From positions 361,165-425,164 of the forward strand of contig NMRA01000128.1 of NCBI GenBank assembly GCA_002633005.1: a stretch of DNA of 64,000 nt, written 5' to 3'. The notes below the pieces were generated by a model. It ran no database searches, was not told where the DNA came from, and saw nothing but the letters and a program-made list of their open reading frames with translations. The first letter of the stretch is position 1; each line of letters starts with the position of its first letter. Of the stretch, positions 40,050 through 50,558 are shown one piece after another. The position numbers and the translations under genes are program-made. The DNA is from Phoronis australis. Lineage: Eukaryota > Phoronida > Phoronidae.

Positions 40050-40470
40050 CACTGTTTTTCTCTGGGGAGTTTCGAAAGCATATAGCAGCAAATTGAATGC
40101 AAACAGACTTACGCAGGTAACGTCATAGAATATATCGAGATGACAAGCTATTAAATTGCATTTAGTGTTAATGGAAAGCTAAAATTGTCCAATCAATAAA
40201 GCAAAAGGTTTGTTTTTAACATACAAAACAATCTGCTTCTGTAGGACAAAAACAAGAGAGACAAGGAAATTAGTAGACGTCAGTACAACACCACAGACTA
40301 ACATAGTCAATCGTCTTCTCTCCCAATTCCATAACCAAGAAAATTGTCAATGATAACAGAATTTTAAGAGCATACGAGGATCTTGTTTTTAGGGAAACAG
40401 GAAAAGGTGCAATAGTAACAAGCCAGCACAGGATTCAATTTTGAAAACAACGAAGTGCAAAGTAACTTAC

Positions 40471-40997
40471 GTGCTGCATTTTTTCAAAGTCTAAACATGG
40501 TCTCGGCATCACAGCTTTATTTTCCTGAGAGTTAAATGGCGAGTTACTGCAGTGTCGTTTCCTTGGTGACGATGCTGTGAGCACCTGCACAGAGGGGGCG
40601 ATGAACAGCTTGGGGGGCGGAGATCGCGACAGTCTCTGAATACTTTTGGGTGGGGAAGAGCTGAAGGAGAGCGGCTGTGGGGCGAAGAGATCACGCACCT
40701 CATCATCAGATGATCCAGGCGTGTCGCTGTAGGCGCGTACAGATACTTGTGACCACTTGCGCTTGTGCAGCTCACGCTCAATCACTGTTAGCTCCTCCTC
40801 AGAACTTGCCTGGTCAAAGTCCGATGACTCCGACCACCGACTGGGGGTCTGCTTTTGCCTTTCAAAGTTGTGATCTTTGCTGCTATTGATACTGGATAGA
40901 AGCTGAGACTCGTAAAGGCCGACACTGCTGAAGAGGGAATCATCGCTTGTGCTTGACGATGTACTGGGAGGTTGAGAGTCACTTTCCATCAGCCCAC
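40471..40997 (-). CDS. FAM53-family protein, main coding exon
   Basis: This 527-nt exon has an acceptor (CTGACTGTTATTTCAG) and a strong donor (CAC|GTAAGTTAC). It encodes about 175 residues of serine/proline-rich, probably disordered, nuclear-type protein with many SP sites, such as SSPPKSIQRLSRSPPPK and a basic SSPRKRHC segment. It ends in PRPCLDFEKMQH, which matches the conserved RPSLDFDKMNQ block of vertebrate FAM53 proteins (Simplet in fish), where it follows a similar basic nuclear-localisation-like stretch. The family acts in cell proliferation and in nuclear entry of beta-catenin; the molecular mechanism is not settled. The exon opens in phase 1 and joins 41,300-41,369 cleanly (ITS-SGLMESD). 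Family assignment rests on this block together with the N-terminal exon. Confidence 0.82.
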
Positions 40998-41299
40998 CTG
41001 AAATAACAGTCAGTCTACTTCTGCACACTAGGAAGTATTTCGCATCTTAACCTTTCCATAAAAATATTCATTTATTATGTAACCTTTATGCAAAAACAGT
41101 CCTCTAAGCATTAATATAAAAATGACCCCTGGTATAAATACATAGACCTCACTTCAGTTGGTAATTTTCCTGGCACATTATGATCACATAATAAATGTCT
41201 AGCTGGCAATACGACAACACACGTTAAAGCAGTTAAAACAAGACTGGTCAAAGTGTGCTACTACAACCATGTGGCACTCATGAAATAACTCCTACTTAC

Positions 41300-41369
41300 T
41301 GGATGTAATTTGTTCGAGCTCAACATTCTCGTCATCAGATTCAGTGCCAGAGTCATGATCCTCATCGTC
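41300..41369 (-). CDS. FAM53-family protein, acidic internal exon
   Basis: This 70-nt exon lies between GGTGTTGCAG and A|GTAAGTAGG. It encodes DDEDHDSGTESDDENV followed by ELEQITS, a very acidic linker. It starts in phase 0 and ends with one base, fitting the phase-1 start of the exon at 40,997. Both splice sites are close to consensus. The low-complexity sequence alone would not identify a family; the assignment comes from its neighbours and phases. Confidence 0.75.
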
Positions 41370-41924
41370 CTGCAACACCACAAATTAACATTCCAGACCC
41401 AGTTCATAAACAAACATTGTGAAGAAGAGACTCCCAAAACGATAATAGAATGACTGTTGCATTGTTTCAGACCATCCATGAAACTGAACGAACAGTTAAT
41501 TCATTGAAACCACAACAATACCAATGCCCTATTTAGCTCCAAGACGAAATTCTCATAAAACTGTCCTCATAGTATTCCTTAGGTCTACTGCAACAGAACA
41601 TCAAAACCATCAGTGACTCGAGAAAACGCTTCAGATGGTAAGGGTTGACCAACCCTAAAATTGCGGCTTTGGAAAAAAAACGCCATATACATATTGTCAG
41701 GGATTTGAGTTGCTGGTTCTTTCACCACCACGTTTTTAAACTCTAAAACCTTAACGCTAAGAACTGAACACTGGCAACCAAACAGCGGTAAAATGTAGCT
41801 TTAACAAAGTAATCATAAAAAATACTAAAAAAGCAAAAAATATTACAAATTATTAAGATTATCCTAATGCATAAAGAGAAAATCAAAGTACAACAAAGAT
41901 AAAACTACAAAAAGTGATACAAAC

Positions 41925-42088
41925 TTTTGGCTGGAATGGTTGAACTTCATTAAGCGACTGTGATCTTAACTTCTGAGTAAGAAATTTCAGCATTTTGACG
42001 AGTGCTGTGGACTCTAAACCAGGGCACCATGGAAAATCGGCAAAATGCCAACCGGCATGAGACGATGAACTTCAAGACGCAGGAAAAC
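41925..42088 (-). CDS. FAM53-family protein, first coding exon (ATG at 41,993)
   Basis: The exon opens after TTGTTTTTCAG with about 95 nt of 5' UTR, then an ATG at 41,993-41,991. The first 23 codons begin MLKFLTQKLRSQSLNEVQ, which lines up residue by residue with the FAM53 N-terminal signature (MVTLITEKLQNQSLDDLT-type). The coding part ends in phase 0 at AAA|GTTTGT, a weaker donor, and can join directly to the phase-0 acidic exon at 41,369. A further small exon in between cannot be excluded. Several short upstream ATGs precede the start in the UTR. Confidence 0.75.
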
Positions 42089-42205
42089 CTGAAAAACAAC
42101 GGATTTTGACAAATTAAGACCGGTCATATCTGAGGAACTGTTTGAACTAGTAGGTTTTATAAAAATTACATTAAATAGTCAATATTTAAAACACAAAGGA
42201 CTTAC

Positions 42206-42242
42206 TAAGCGCACAACATATCTCCACGACTTCCATAGACGG
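42206..42242 (-). other. Possible 5' noncoding exon of the FAM53 gene
   Basis: TTGGCTTCAG and TTA|GTAAGTCC bracket 37 nt on the minus strand, just upstream of the start-codon exon. It holds an ATG whose frame would stop soon after splicing to 42,088, so it would act as an upstream open frame. Only the splice signals support it. Confidence 0.35.
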
Positions 42243-42830
42243 CTGAAGCCAAATGGAGTGACGAGAATAGCAAACTTGACCTAGATAAAATTGCGGTTTA
42301 ATGAACTCGACCAATTTCAGAGGGACATTAGTACAGAAACATTTGCGTGCTGGATACTGTGCCGGTATGAAAAATGTCGCATATTAAATAATTATTTTGA
42401 AAAAGTTAAAAACATAAAATAAAATGATAACAAATAAACATAACTTAGGTCAAATTCAAATTAATGATGAACATTATACTTCCACCCCTTCTAATGGGCA
42501 GTCCCACAAAATGTTAGCTGAGGGCAGTGTTTCCAAGTCAGCGATTGGCTCGGAGACTTGAATATGAAAGCTTGTCAAAAACTCATAAATACCCCCCTCG
42601 AAAGATCACATAAACACAAATCTGAAAAATATTCTATTTATGTACTTTTCTCTCCAAATATTAGTATCTTGAGCAGCCCTTTAAACTAGATGTGGTGCGG
42701 TTTATGATGTTGCACACTACGTGAAGTTTAATTCGGTAAAGTTCGACACGAACGATCCTGGAGTTTCGGAAAAAGTTGGAGTTTCAAATAACAAGCCTAC
42801 GTTATGAATAAATTTCAAGTTTCTACTTAC

Positions 42831-42900
42831 AATGGTCTTCGATTACACCTACGGCTAAATAAAATAAGCAGGGCAAAGAAATGAAGGCGTTTATTTTTCG
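42831..42900 (-). other. Possible first (noncoding) exon of the FAM53 gene
   Basis: ACCATT|GTAAGTAG at 42,831 is a near-perfect donor on the gene strand with no coding frame upstream, consistent with an untranslated first exon. The 5' limit is not visible; 42,900 is nominal. A CTCF-like match lies just upstream at 42,943. Confidence 0.4.
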
Positions 42901-42942
42901 TCACATTAAGTAAATCATCGATCAAGTTCAAACAAAATAAAT

Positions 42943-42956
42943 CACAGGTGGCGCTA
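42943..42956 (+). promoter_or_regulatory. CTCF-like motif near the FAM53 5' end
   Basis: CACAGGTGGCGCTA fits the 3' two-thirds of the CTCF consensus (AGGTGGCGCTA) and lies about 110 bp upstream of the proposed first donor. It is a single match and the function is inferred. Confidence 0.3.
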
Positions 42957-43233
42957 AATCCGTGATTGCGACCAGATTGCGACCTTGCACAGTGCAACGA
43001 ATCATCGTTACAGATGCTAATTTACAAGTGAAAGAGTTGTCTGTTTTAAGTTAAACAAGTTGTAGCATATAAATGTCCAATGCCCTATGTTGAAGTCCAA
43101 TGCAATATGCATTTTACAGCCGTTCCTTTCTCTCAATAATCTCCCAGGGCCTGTCGGTCCATGCATAGAAGTCGAGGCGCTCAGTGCATAGCTGACGTCG
43201 CATCGTCACGCCTGACTTTGCCTTATGTTGAAC

Positions 43234-43447
43234 CAGGGGTGGATCTACGTGGTTCAGGGGGTTCAACCCCCCCTCTCGGGACAGGGTCAAGAATAAAAAT
43301 TGAAAAGATTTTCGCCAGAAAAACGAAATCAGCTGCTAAAAACCTTCCCTGCGCTCGGCGCTACCCTGACGCCGGCCCCAATAGCCCCAGGCTCGGATTC
43401 GCTCGAATCCTGAAACCCCCCTTACTGAAAACGTAGATCCGCCACTG
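43234..43447. mobile_element. 214-bp MITE with CAG...CTG ends and 5-bp target duplication
   Basis: The left end CAGGGGTGGATCTACGTGG and the inverted right end CAGTGGCGGATCTACGTTT are terminal inverted repeats, each followed by a G- or C-rich run. TGAAC flanks both sides directly (43,229-43,233 and 43,448-43,452). There is no coding capacity. The superfamily cannot be fixed from the ends alone. Confidence 0.82.
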
Positions 43448-46400
43448 TGAACAATGCATTTGTTGCCTTTCAACAATCAAACTGATCCAGCCAGTGCACC
43501 TTGGCTATCCCAGGTCTTTCCGTAGCAATTGTTGGAGTGCCCAGGCGGTTCCACTCCGAAAGGGGTACAACCGATGAGTTCGATGATCTTCAAAAGCTGC
43601 TTTAATTATGGGCATTAAACATTACTCCAAGAGGTTCATTAAAGCGGCTATAAAGCGACCTTCTGTAGAAAAACAAACTTTGATTCATTAGACCGCTTAG
43701 CCTACCCGCAACAGGTCGGGCACTAGTCAAAAAGCTCACAGCTTCCGGCGTTCGTGCTCAGTAGGGGGGGCCTAGCTAAAAACAACTATATTTCCTCGGC
43801 TAGAGCTATAGTGACTTCTGTGCTTGTGAAATCCGATCTTCGATCAAGGACTGCCAACTGAACCAACAACTGTGACTTGAGAAGGAGCGATTTTAGAAGT
43901 CCGACTCGGTGTTGCACATGTCTGCGAACTCAAGGCACCGGCCAACGTCACAAGTGTTGGCTAATCACTGACCATCTATATCAAAGTAGTATATGTGAAA
44001 AAAGGCAGACGGTCTGGTACTCTTTGTGGTACAACAGACGCGCGGCCACACAGTTGGACCACGAATGCATTAATCAACTGATTAAGAATCAAGGGGACCC
44101 TTCAGCATGGGGTTCTTCGTGAATAAAGTCTTATAATATTCCTGTTTACCTCAGGGGATTAAAAAGGCTATTGAACCAGCACTATCTGGCGATTTCTACC
44201 AGTTAAATTTCCATCTAGCAGAAGATTGCGAAGACCCTGATATGCAAGGCAAATTTCCCTAAATGTTGATGAGTCTCAGCTCAGTTTCAAGCCGCACTTA
44301 AGTCACTTTGAACGGGCTACAAGACCTGTGATGAATGCAAAATATCAATTCTTACTGTTGTAGTGTAGCAGTTTTACTCCCTTACATTTAATTTTATTCA
44401 AATGTACCTGAGCCATCCATCCGTCTTTCTGAAAAATTTTCGCGTCCAGTTTTCCCTGCATTTTCGATACCTAAGAAAGCCCATGATTTGCTAGAACACA
44501 AAAACCTTAAAATAGTGTTAATTTTGGGCGAAATTTAACGTTACCGTTCGCTTCCCATGTTGTAGCCAACGGTAGTGGGGATGGGAAATGTTCCCACCGT
44601 AAAAACACGGGGTCTTACTTTTCAGAAAATTCTATTGCTGGAGATCATTTTATCGGTGCAGAATGAGACAAATTGTGACTTGAATAGGCTAGACATCTCC
44701 TGCCGGCGGCACACACTCAGATCCAAGACAGTCAAATGGCCACGTGTCACAATGTTGAATTTTGTTTTATTCTTTGATATTATCTTCAACCTAGTCTTCC
44801 ATTTGTAAAAAAGAAAAGATTTACTTTTCGCATAATTTTCATCTACTGCACTCAGCCATCAACTATATACTCAATTTTGACCAATGGGAGTTATGACTCA
44901 AGTCAATGTGGTTGTTTTGTGCTGTCGCCACAGCTGGAAAGTTGACCGAGCTTGAAGTTTTGGTTAAATTACAATTTAAGACACCTGAGACGTAAAACCA
45001 TTGCTACACAGATGCTTGTTTACGAGGATTCAGAATGACCATTAGCCACTACTAGATTAATTGAATTTTACGTGTTGTTAATCGACGTTGAACTCACCGA
45101 GTTGAGAGCATAAATTCATCATTACAAATTTAAATCATATTTGCAAATAAAAGCCACATTTTGTGTTTCAATTTAAATTTATTCAGGCGCCCTTAAGTGT
45201 AAGCCAATTCAGCCGTATAACGAAATACGCATTGATTGGAATTGGTGCTTATAACATGTCCACTCCTTACGCATGTTGTCGTCAATAGTCAAGCGAACAC
45301 GCAATTACCAGCATCATATCTAATATGCACAATTAAATTTACATACTGTAGTACATCACTAGGTACACCAGTGTCTTATGTAAACGTCACACTGAGAGGA
45401 TGAGCTTGTGGTTACTTCAGTCTTTGCTGTTTCTTCGGCTATCGCTGCAGCCGGTTAGAAACAACTGGTAATCGTTATGTTTGTCTTTCAAACGCACTAA
45501 ACATAACTCAAAAAGCATGATCCAGAATTTTACACAGACCGGGAAAATGAAGAAAGCAAAATTTATTTTAATTTTTGCACAGATTCTCTTTACCCATGAA
45601 TCAAGCTTACAAAGACAAAACAAGAAAGCAAAATTATTATAATTTACATTTTCTTTTGTTTGCTACCCTGAACAAAAGCATCAGACGACATTTTTAATGT
45701 ATTATGTACAGTTTTAGGCCAAGCTGTAAAGTTATAGAGCTTAGAAAGAAAAATATAACCTGCATTCCCTAAAATCTATAACGTAAATTAAAATAAATGA
45801 AAAATAAATAGATAATAGTTTGTAGAAACAACACTAAGTTAACATTTTTCATCAACAAATAAATAAGTTTCTAGAATATATCTAATAAACCTTCATCAAT
45901 AGATGCCGTTGAAACACGCGTGTCAAAACACTCAGTGTAAACCATTGCTGTTCGCACTATAAGGAAAATTACCACGGATGTTATTCAGGGTTAATGACAC
46001 AGCGTTCATTTCATTACGATGTCGTGATTATTGGTTTCCATTGTTTTCATTTCTGAGGATGGCAAAATGTGCAAGGTTCCATTGACATTTCAAAACGTGT
46101 TTACTGCGACTGCACGAGTCCTAGTGGTTGCGCTGGTTTCACATATTCTGGTATTGTTGAGGTCAAAACCAGGACAAGAACACTTCGGACACTTTTCGCA
46201 TTGGTAACGGAACAATAAAGCAGGAATGATTCCGGCAAAAACTGTGTTCAGGCCAAGATCCACATTAATGACGTGCAGCGTTTAAATTTGTTGAGAAAAC
46301 GATTTACCAAATGCCTACTGGAAGGTACTGAACTGCGCAACATTAGACTTCAAGTATAATTATTACAGACCAACATCAGCAGACACGGAAATAATACAGG

Positions 46401-47160
46401 ATGTCTCAAAATGATGGGACAGTCTAAAACCCGTTGGCAAAATAACCATAGCGTGGGAGTTTTTGAAGTCTCGCCTAGCTAATTACATTCTTCAAATGGG
46501 CTCACCTAGCTCGTCAGAACTCATTTGCTCTATTTGCCGTGTCACTGAGCCATTACACTATCTAAACACATTAGGTGGTATGTCAGAAATCTCTTTATGA
46601 AAGCAGATGTTGCTATAGGTTTTCTAGGTATACTCTGTTCTCTTTTAAATATTCTCACCTATCGCGGACCAATTCGAATGTGGCAGGCTGTAAACTACAT
46701 ACTTAGTGAGAGAAATTGTATCCCGTTTTGTAACACCCTGCATGTGATTTCACAATATGACAACTGTAACGAGCAATAAACCTGCGCCAGGGAGAGAGTT
46801 CAGTAGCTGTCTCGCGACGAAAAAATCTAGCCATAATCACGTGGTCTCAAAAACAATGCGCTGCCACATCTCGCGTAATCTCAAGAAGTTTTGCTTTGCT
46901 AGCGAGGTCCTAGTGTCATTGAACTCTATCCAGGTTCACATATTGCTCGTCATACAGCAAGTTGGCGTTTTGACGCCGAAACAGTAAGGCGTTTGTTCTA
47001 ACGAATTTCAATCAAATGATAAAAACGGGACATTGCCTTTGAAGGGCAACACAGCGGTGTATGGTTTCAGCGACTTTATTTCGTCTACTACTAGGCAAAC
47101 GCAGTAGCCCTGTTGTGCGCGTTATGTAGATCTGCGCGTTTTAGGGATGACGTAAGCAAA
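43448..47160. other. Gene-free stretch with possible coding remnants
   Basis: Two short plus-strand segments have protein-like composition but no identified family. One at about 44,160-44,262 reads IKKAIEPALSGDFYQLNF and then HLAEDCEDPDMQGKFP before a stop. The other, at about 46,440-46,600, contains WEFLKSRLANYILQMGS and LICSICRVTEP. Both are isolated, lack clear splice sites, and may be decayed transposon or gene fragments. A diverged mariner-like end sits at 46,395. Confidence 0.4.
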
Positions 47161-47223
47161 ATGTGTGATCGTGACGTCATCCGCAAACGGGCCGCCCGTT
47201 TGTGGATCAGAAGCGTGCTACGG
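47161..47223 (+). CDS. Possible first exon beside a CRE-containing promoter (unassigned)
   Basis: An ATG at 47,161 opens 21 codons (MCDRDVIRKRAARLWIRSVLR) that end in phase 0 at CGG|GTAAGTTG, a strong donor. The surroundings are richer in GC and CpG than the rest of the window. They contain TGACGTAA just upstream and a palindromic TGACGTCA inside the exon, the binding sites of CREB/ATF factors, which are typical of promoters. A transcript start is therefore likely here, but I found no convincing next exon; this may be untranslated, or the gene may be small or decayed. Confidence 0.35.
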
Positions 47224-48500
47224 GTAAGTTGACTGAATTTTCGCCGAATTTCTGTTACTGTAGGGATTAGTTTGCTTCATGTATAAAATAAATGTCAGTG
47301 TAACGCAATACTCTTTGTTTTAGTTATGTGTACTGTAATTATTTCTGAAATAGTCTCGTAATTGTGCTGATCTCCAGTTGCTCATTTAAAACGACTGTTC
47401 GCAAACACAAACGCCGAAACGGTTTACTGTACGTGATTTCAGAGAAATAATGTGAGATTCTGTTTTCTCTCATCTTGTTTATTTGCTCGGACCCAAATAG
47501 TGTGTGCAAGTGTGCAGGAGTTCTTGTGCATAATTCTTGAGTTGGGCTTTTTATCCAGAATTGTGTGAGGTTTGATCAGGAANCCTAATACTGAGTGGAT
47601 CAAATGATCACCACTGGGCTCCAACAATTTGATGACTCAGAGCAGCCCCAAGGATTCGCGTGCCAGTTTGAACTTTGCGCCCGTCACGATAAAGTTGTAC
47701 CATTGTCATAAAACAACCTCCAGCGAAAACTGAACGAGGTGTCACTAACGGATTTGATTTCAATGGTTTTCAGTAATATAGTAGGCCGAGCAAGTAAGAA
47801 CATTTTTAGAAGGTTTGGATTTCCTATTCCGACACTTAGAATACTGTTTCCTCGTAAGCAATCTTCGCACGAAAAAAAACATATAGGTTTAACACAAGAA
47901 ATTGTAAAATGAATGATGGGACGAGGCGCAACACATGTACACTGAGATGAGATAGCCCAACGAAAATTATTGTTTCAGCCAACATCGATAAAAAGCTTCA
48001 GCTTACTAATTGTTCAATGGGTCCATTATCATAAAACACGGTTCCATCCACAATGCAGGCAAACGTCATCTCTGATGCCTAGCTGCTGCCACGTTGTGAC
48101 AAATAACGCCGAGTTTGACCATAGATTAAATACTAGTGTTACATATTCGTCTGTGACCCCTGAGAGAGAGTTCACGAAGGACCTCGATGATGTTACGTTC
48201 TTTCAGACAATAAGCACCGGTTCTAAAGTACTGCACACAATGGCAGGCTGGAAATGTCAATGTTTGTCCGAGTTCTGTGTGTTATGTTGGCAAGGGCTAC
48301 ACGGGAACAGAATACCGTGTAGTAAGAAAATTATGCAATGAATTGTGTCAATCCGGCGGGTTTGGATTTTCACTTCGGGTTCAATGACATTCAGTGTTTT
48401 CACATGAACTATAACGAGGTAACAGTGGTACAAACTAGGCCACAAATGCAACGAAAACATTTATTGTGAAATGCATCGGTCATGTCAGTTCTATGGTATC
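47224..48500. other. Stretch downstream of the possible first exon
   Basis: It contains an unresolved base at 47,583 and a plus-strand frame at 47,970-48,341 preceded by TGTTTCAG. The frame has no identified family; a shifted frame inside it reads CYVGKGYTGTEYRV, faintly like the start of a kringle domain but two residues short. Nothing firm can be annotated. Confidence 0.4.
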
Positions 48501-48508
48501 AAAAAAGG

Positions 48509-48850
48509 CAGCCACTAGGTGACATGCCAAACCCGTTCGATAACTTGCACCTCATCATCTCTCTGAACTCAGTGATTTGCCAAAGTTCATGAAAATACGT
48601 CCAGCCTGCAATGTTCAAGGATACGTAGGTAAACCTCATGAATTGCCCCTACGATGCGCAGCACTACTCGATCCATACAAAAGATGTCATCTCATGTCAG
48701 GTTCATTGCTAGCCGCACTTAGGTTAACAAATTTTACAAAGATCCTGAAACAGTGGAGGCAACAAAAACAAAATTGCCACTAGGGGCACCATAGTAGTGA
48801 GACCCACCGAAAATCACTGTCAGTCGTTATTGAAGATTCTTAGAGGAATA
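48509..48850 (+). repeat. R1 array fragment, truncated
   Basis: Two monomers with cores at 48,509 (CAGCCACTAGGTGACATG) and 48,775 (TGCCACTAGGGGCACC) lie just before a complete left module at 48,896. The intervening text (CATGAAAATACGTCC, AAATTTTACAAAGATCCTG) follows the R1 monomer consensus. It is an older, truncated copy abutting the next one. Confidence 0.7.
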
Positions 48851-48895
48851 AGGCGCCTACAGAGACTGAGACTAAAAAGACTTGATACAAGAGCA

Positions 48896-50558
48896 ACGGG
48901 GAGCGTTGAAATGCGCCTACGAATGCACCACAAGTTGTGTGCTTCTGGGGGTGTTTATCATAAAAATGGCCACTAGATGGCACAAAATACGTCGAATCTT
49001 TCCGAAAATGGAAACATGTCTCTTAAATAGAAAGATATTTATTAAATTTCAAAAAAAATCCGCCAACGAACTTCAGAGAAACAGAGGAAAACGGAAAAAA
49101 TGAAATTGTCCGACTAGGAGCCACAGCGTTCGTCGTCGTCGTCCGTTGTCAACTTCATATAAATACACTAGTTAAATTTAACAAAGATCCTGCAGCGTGG
49201 TTTAAGCTATAGGCGGAAAAAACAAAACTGCCACTAGGAGGCACCACAATAGTCAAAGTCGTTGGAAAATCATCACCAACAGTACTTTTCACACTGAAAA
49301 CATATATGCCAATTTTCACAATCATCTTTAGAGTGGTATAGTTGATAGATGAACGGATGCCAAATAGCACACTCGAAAACCGTGAGTGAAATGGCCACTA
49401 GGTGGCGCAAAATACCTCGAATCTATCAAAGAATGGGAGGATAGCCTCATCTCCACTCTTTCACAGTGCTACGAAAGGTAGCACTATGTAATGTTGTTTA
49501 TCATGGCTTCTCATTGGTTAAAGCAATGAAACCGACTTCATAACATTAAATTCAGTTGAAATTCGCGAAAGCACCTACAGTTTACAACTACGTAGCATGG
49601 CGACCACCAGACTTGAATAGTTGCAATTCAAAACGGTTAGTGATCGACTGAAGTAAACAAAACCAATGAACCCCGATCCCGTGGCTTAAGCCCAAGGCAA
49701 GTACAGTATGTGCACGTGGTGGCGATGTGATCGACAAACTACCGACCAAGCTTGCGCATTGATGCCCACACACGGAATTCCGTGCCTCGTGTCGTTCATC
49801 ACGTTTTTTAAAATTCACAGGGCCACTTTTCAGTATAGGTAGTGCTGTGTCAGAGGGTAAGCGTCATCTCACTAATTGATGCCTATAGTGACAAATTTCA
49901 TGAAAATCCGTTGGGAACCTTTGAAAACAGAGAGGTAAGAGTAAAAAAACTAAAATTTGCCACTAGGGGCCACACTGGCAGTCGGATCCGCTGTTAGAAA
50001 TTCGTCGTCGTCCGTCGTCAGCTTTTAGTCAAAGGAACACAATGATCTCTAGTGAAGTCACGATCCTGTGAGGCCGGGTTTAGGACTGGCATACAGCGGA
50101 GCGATAGAACGCCGGACAAACAGACAGAGATGACGGCAACATGCACCCGCAAACAAACATGGGAACATGGCTGCTCAGTGTGGTCGGCGCAGTAAATACG
50201 TCCCGATCCGTCCGAAAATAGAAAGATGTTGTTGTCTCCTTAATGATTAAAACAAACCGAATTCTCTCAAGGAACTCTGGAAAATAGAAAATGTAAGAAA
50301 AAAGAAAGTTGTCACTATAGGGGGCACAACCCGGCAGCAATTAAAGATGCTTCAAATACTTGCGGTCAGCAAATTTCACAAAAATCCTGCGAGGGAACAG
50401 CTACAGACGCAAAAAAGTTGCCACTATATAGGGGTGCCATAGTAGGCGGACTTGTCCGAAAATCTATGCCAACCGTAATCTTCTCGGCAGGAACACATCT
50501 GCTAATTTCCCGGCGTAGTGACGGATCCTTCAAGATAAAGAGGCGGACTGCTCAGTGT
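48896..50558 (+). repeat. R1 array element, third copy, twice interrupted
   Basis: The left module (GGAGCGTTGAAATGCGCC) starts at about 48,896. Cores follow at 48,967 (A), about 49,108 (B, decayed), 49,228 (C) and 49,392 (A). Then comes an insertion (49,463-49,855), a B core at 49,958, a decayed GGAC-type tail at about 50,095-50,165, and further decayed monomers at about 50,310 and 50,415. The array breaks at 50,558, where a 2.4-kb element is inserted, and its tail resumes at 52,989. This copy is more diverged than the one at 20,731. Confidence 0.75.
49463..49855. mobile_element. Insertion of about 390 bp inside the R1 array
   Basis: The R1 text AGCCTCATCTCCACT is interrupted and restarts as AGCGTCATCTCACT, an imperfect direct duplication that looks like an aged target site duplication. 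The insert begins CACAGTGCTAC and ends with a related inverted form (GTAGTGCTGTG). On its minus strand, AGCTTGGTCGGTAG and GGGGTTCA recall tRNA-type A and B boxes, so a SINE is possible, but the box spacing is wider than in a tRNA. Confidence 0.5.

Larger units (their letters stand above)
33065..40470. other. Stretch between FAM53 main exon and its tentative last exon
   Basis: If 32,873-33,064 belongs to the FAM53 gene, this is a 7.4-kb intron; otherwise it is the gene's downstream flank. I see no recognisable exon on either strand. It holds a 17-21 bp minisatellite (38,689-38,806), a CA microsatellite (40,011-40,049), a short C-rich run at 33,452-33,472 and otherwise unremarkable AT-rich sequence. 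Confidence 0.5.

Noticed and set aside
40509-40982. Several overlapping frames on both strands across the FAM53 main exon
   Set aside because: They are shadows of the exon at 40,471-40,997; only its own frame joins neighbouring exons in phase and carries family motifs.
47970-48341. 123-codon frame with a faint kringle- or EGF-like stretch
   Set aside because: The CYVGKGYTGTEYRV match is in a different frame from the long one, is two residues short of the kringle pattern and lacks the other cysteines in place.
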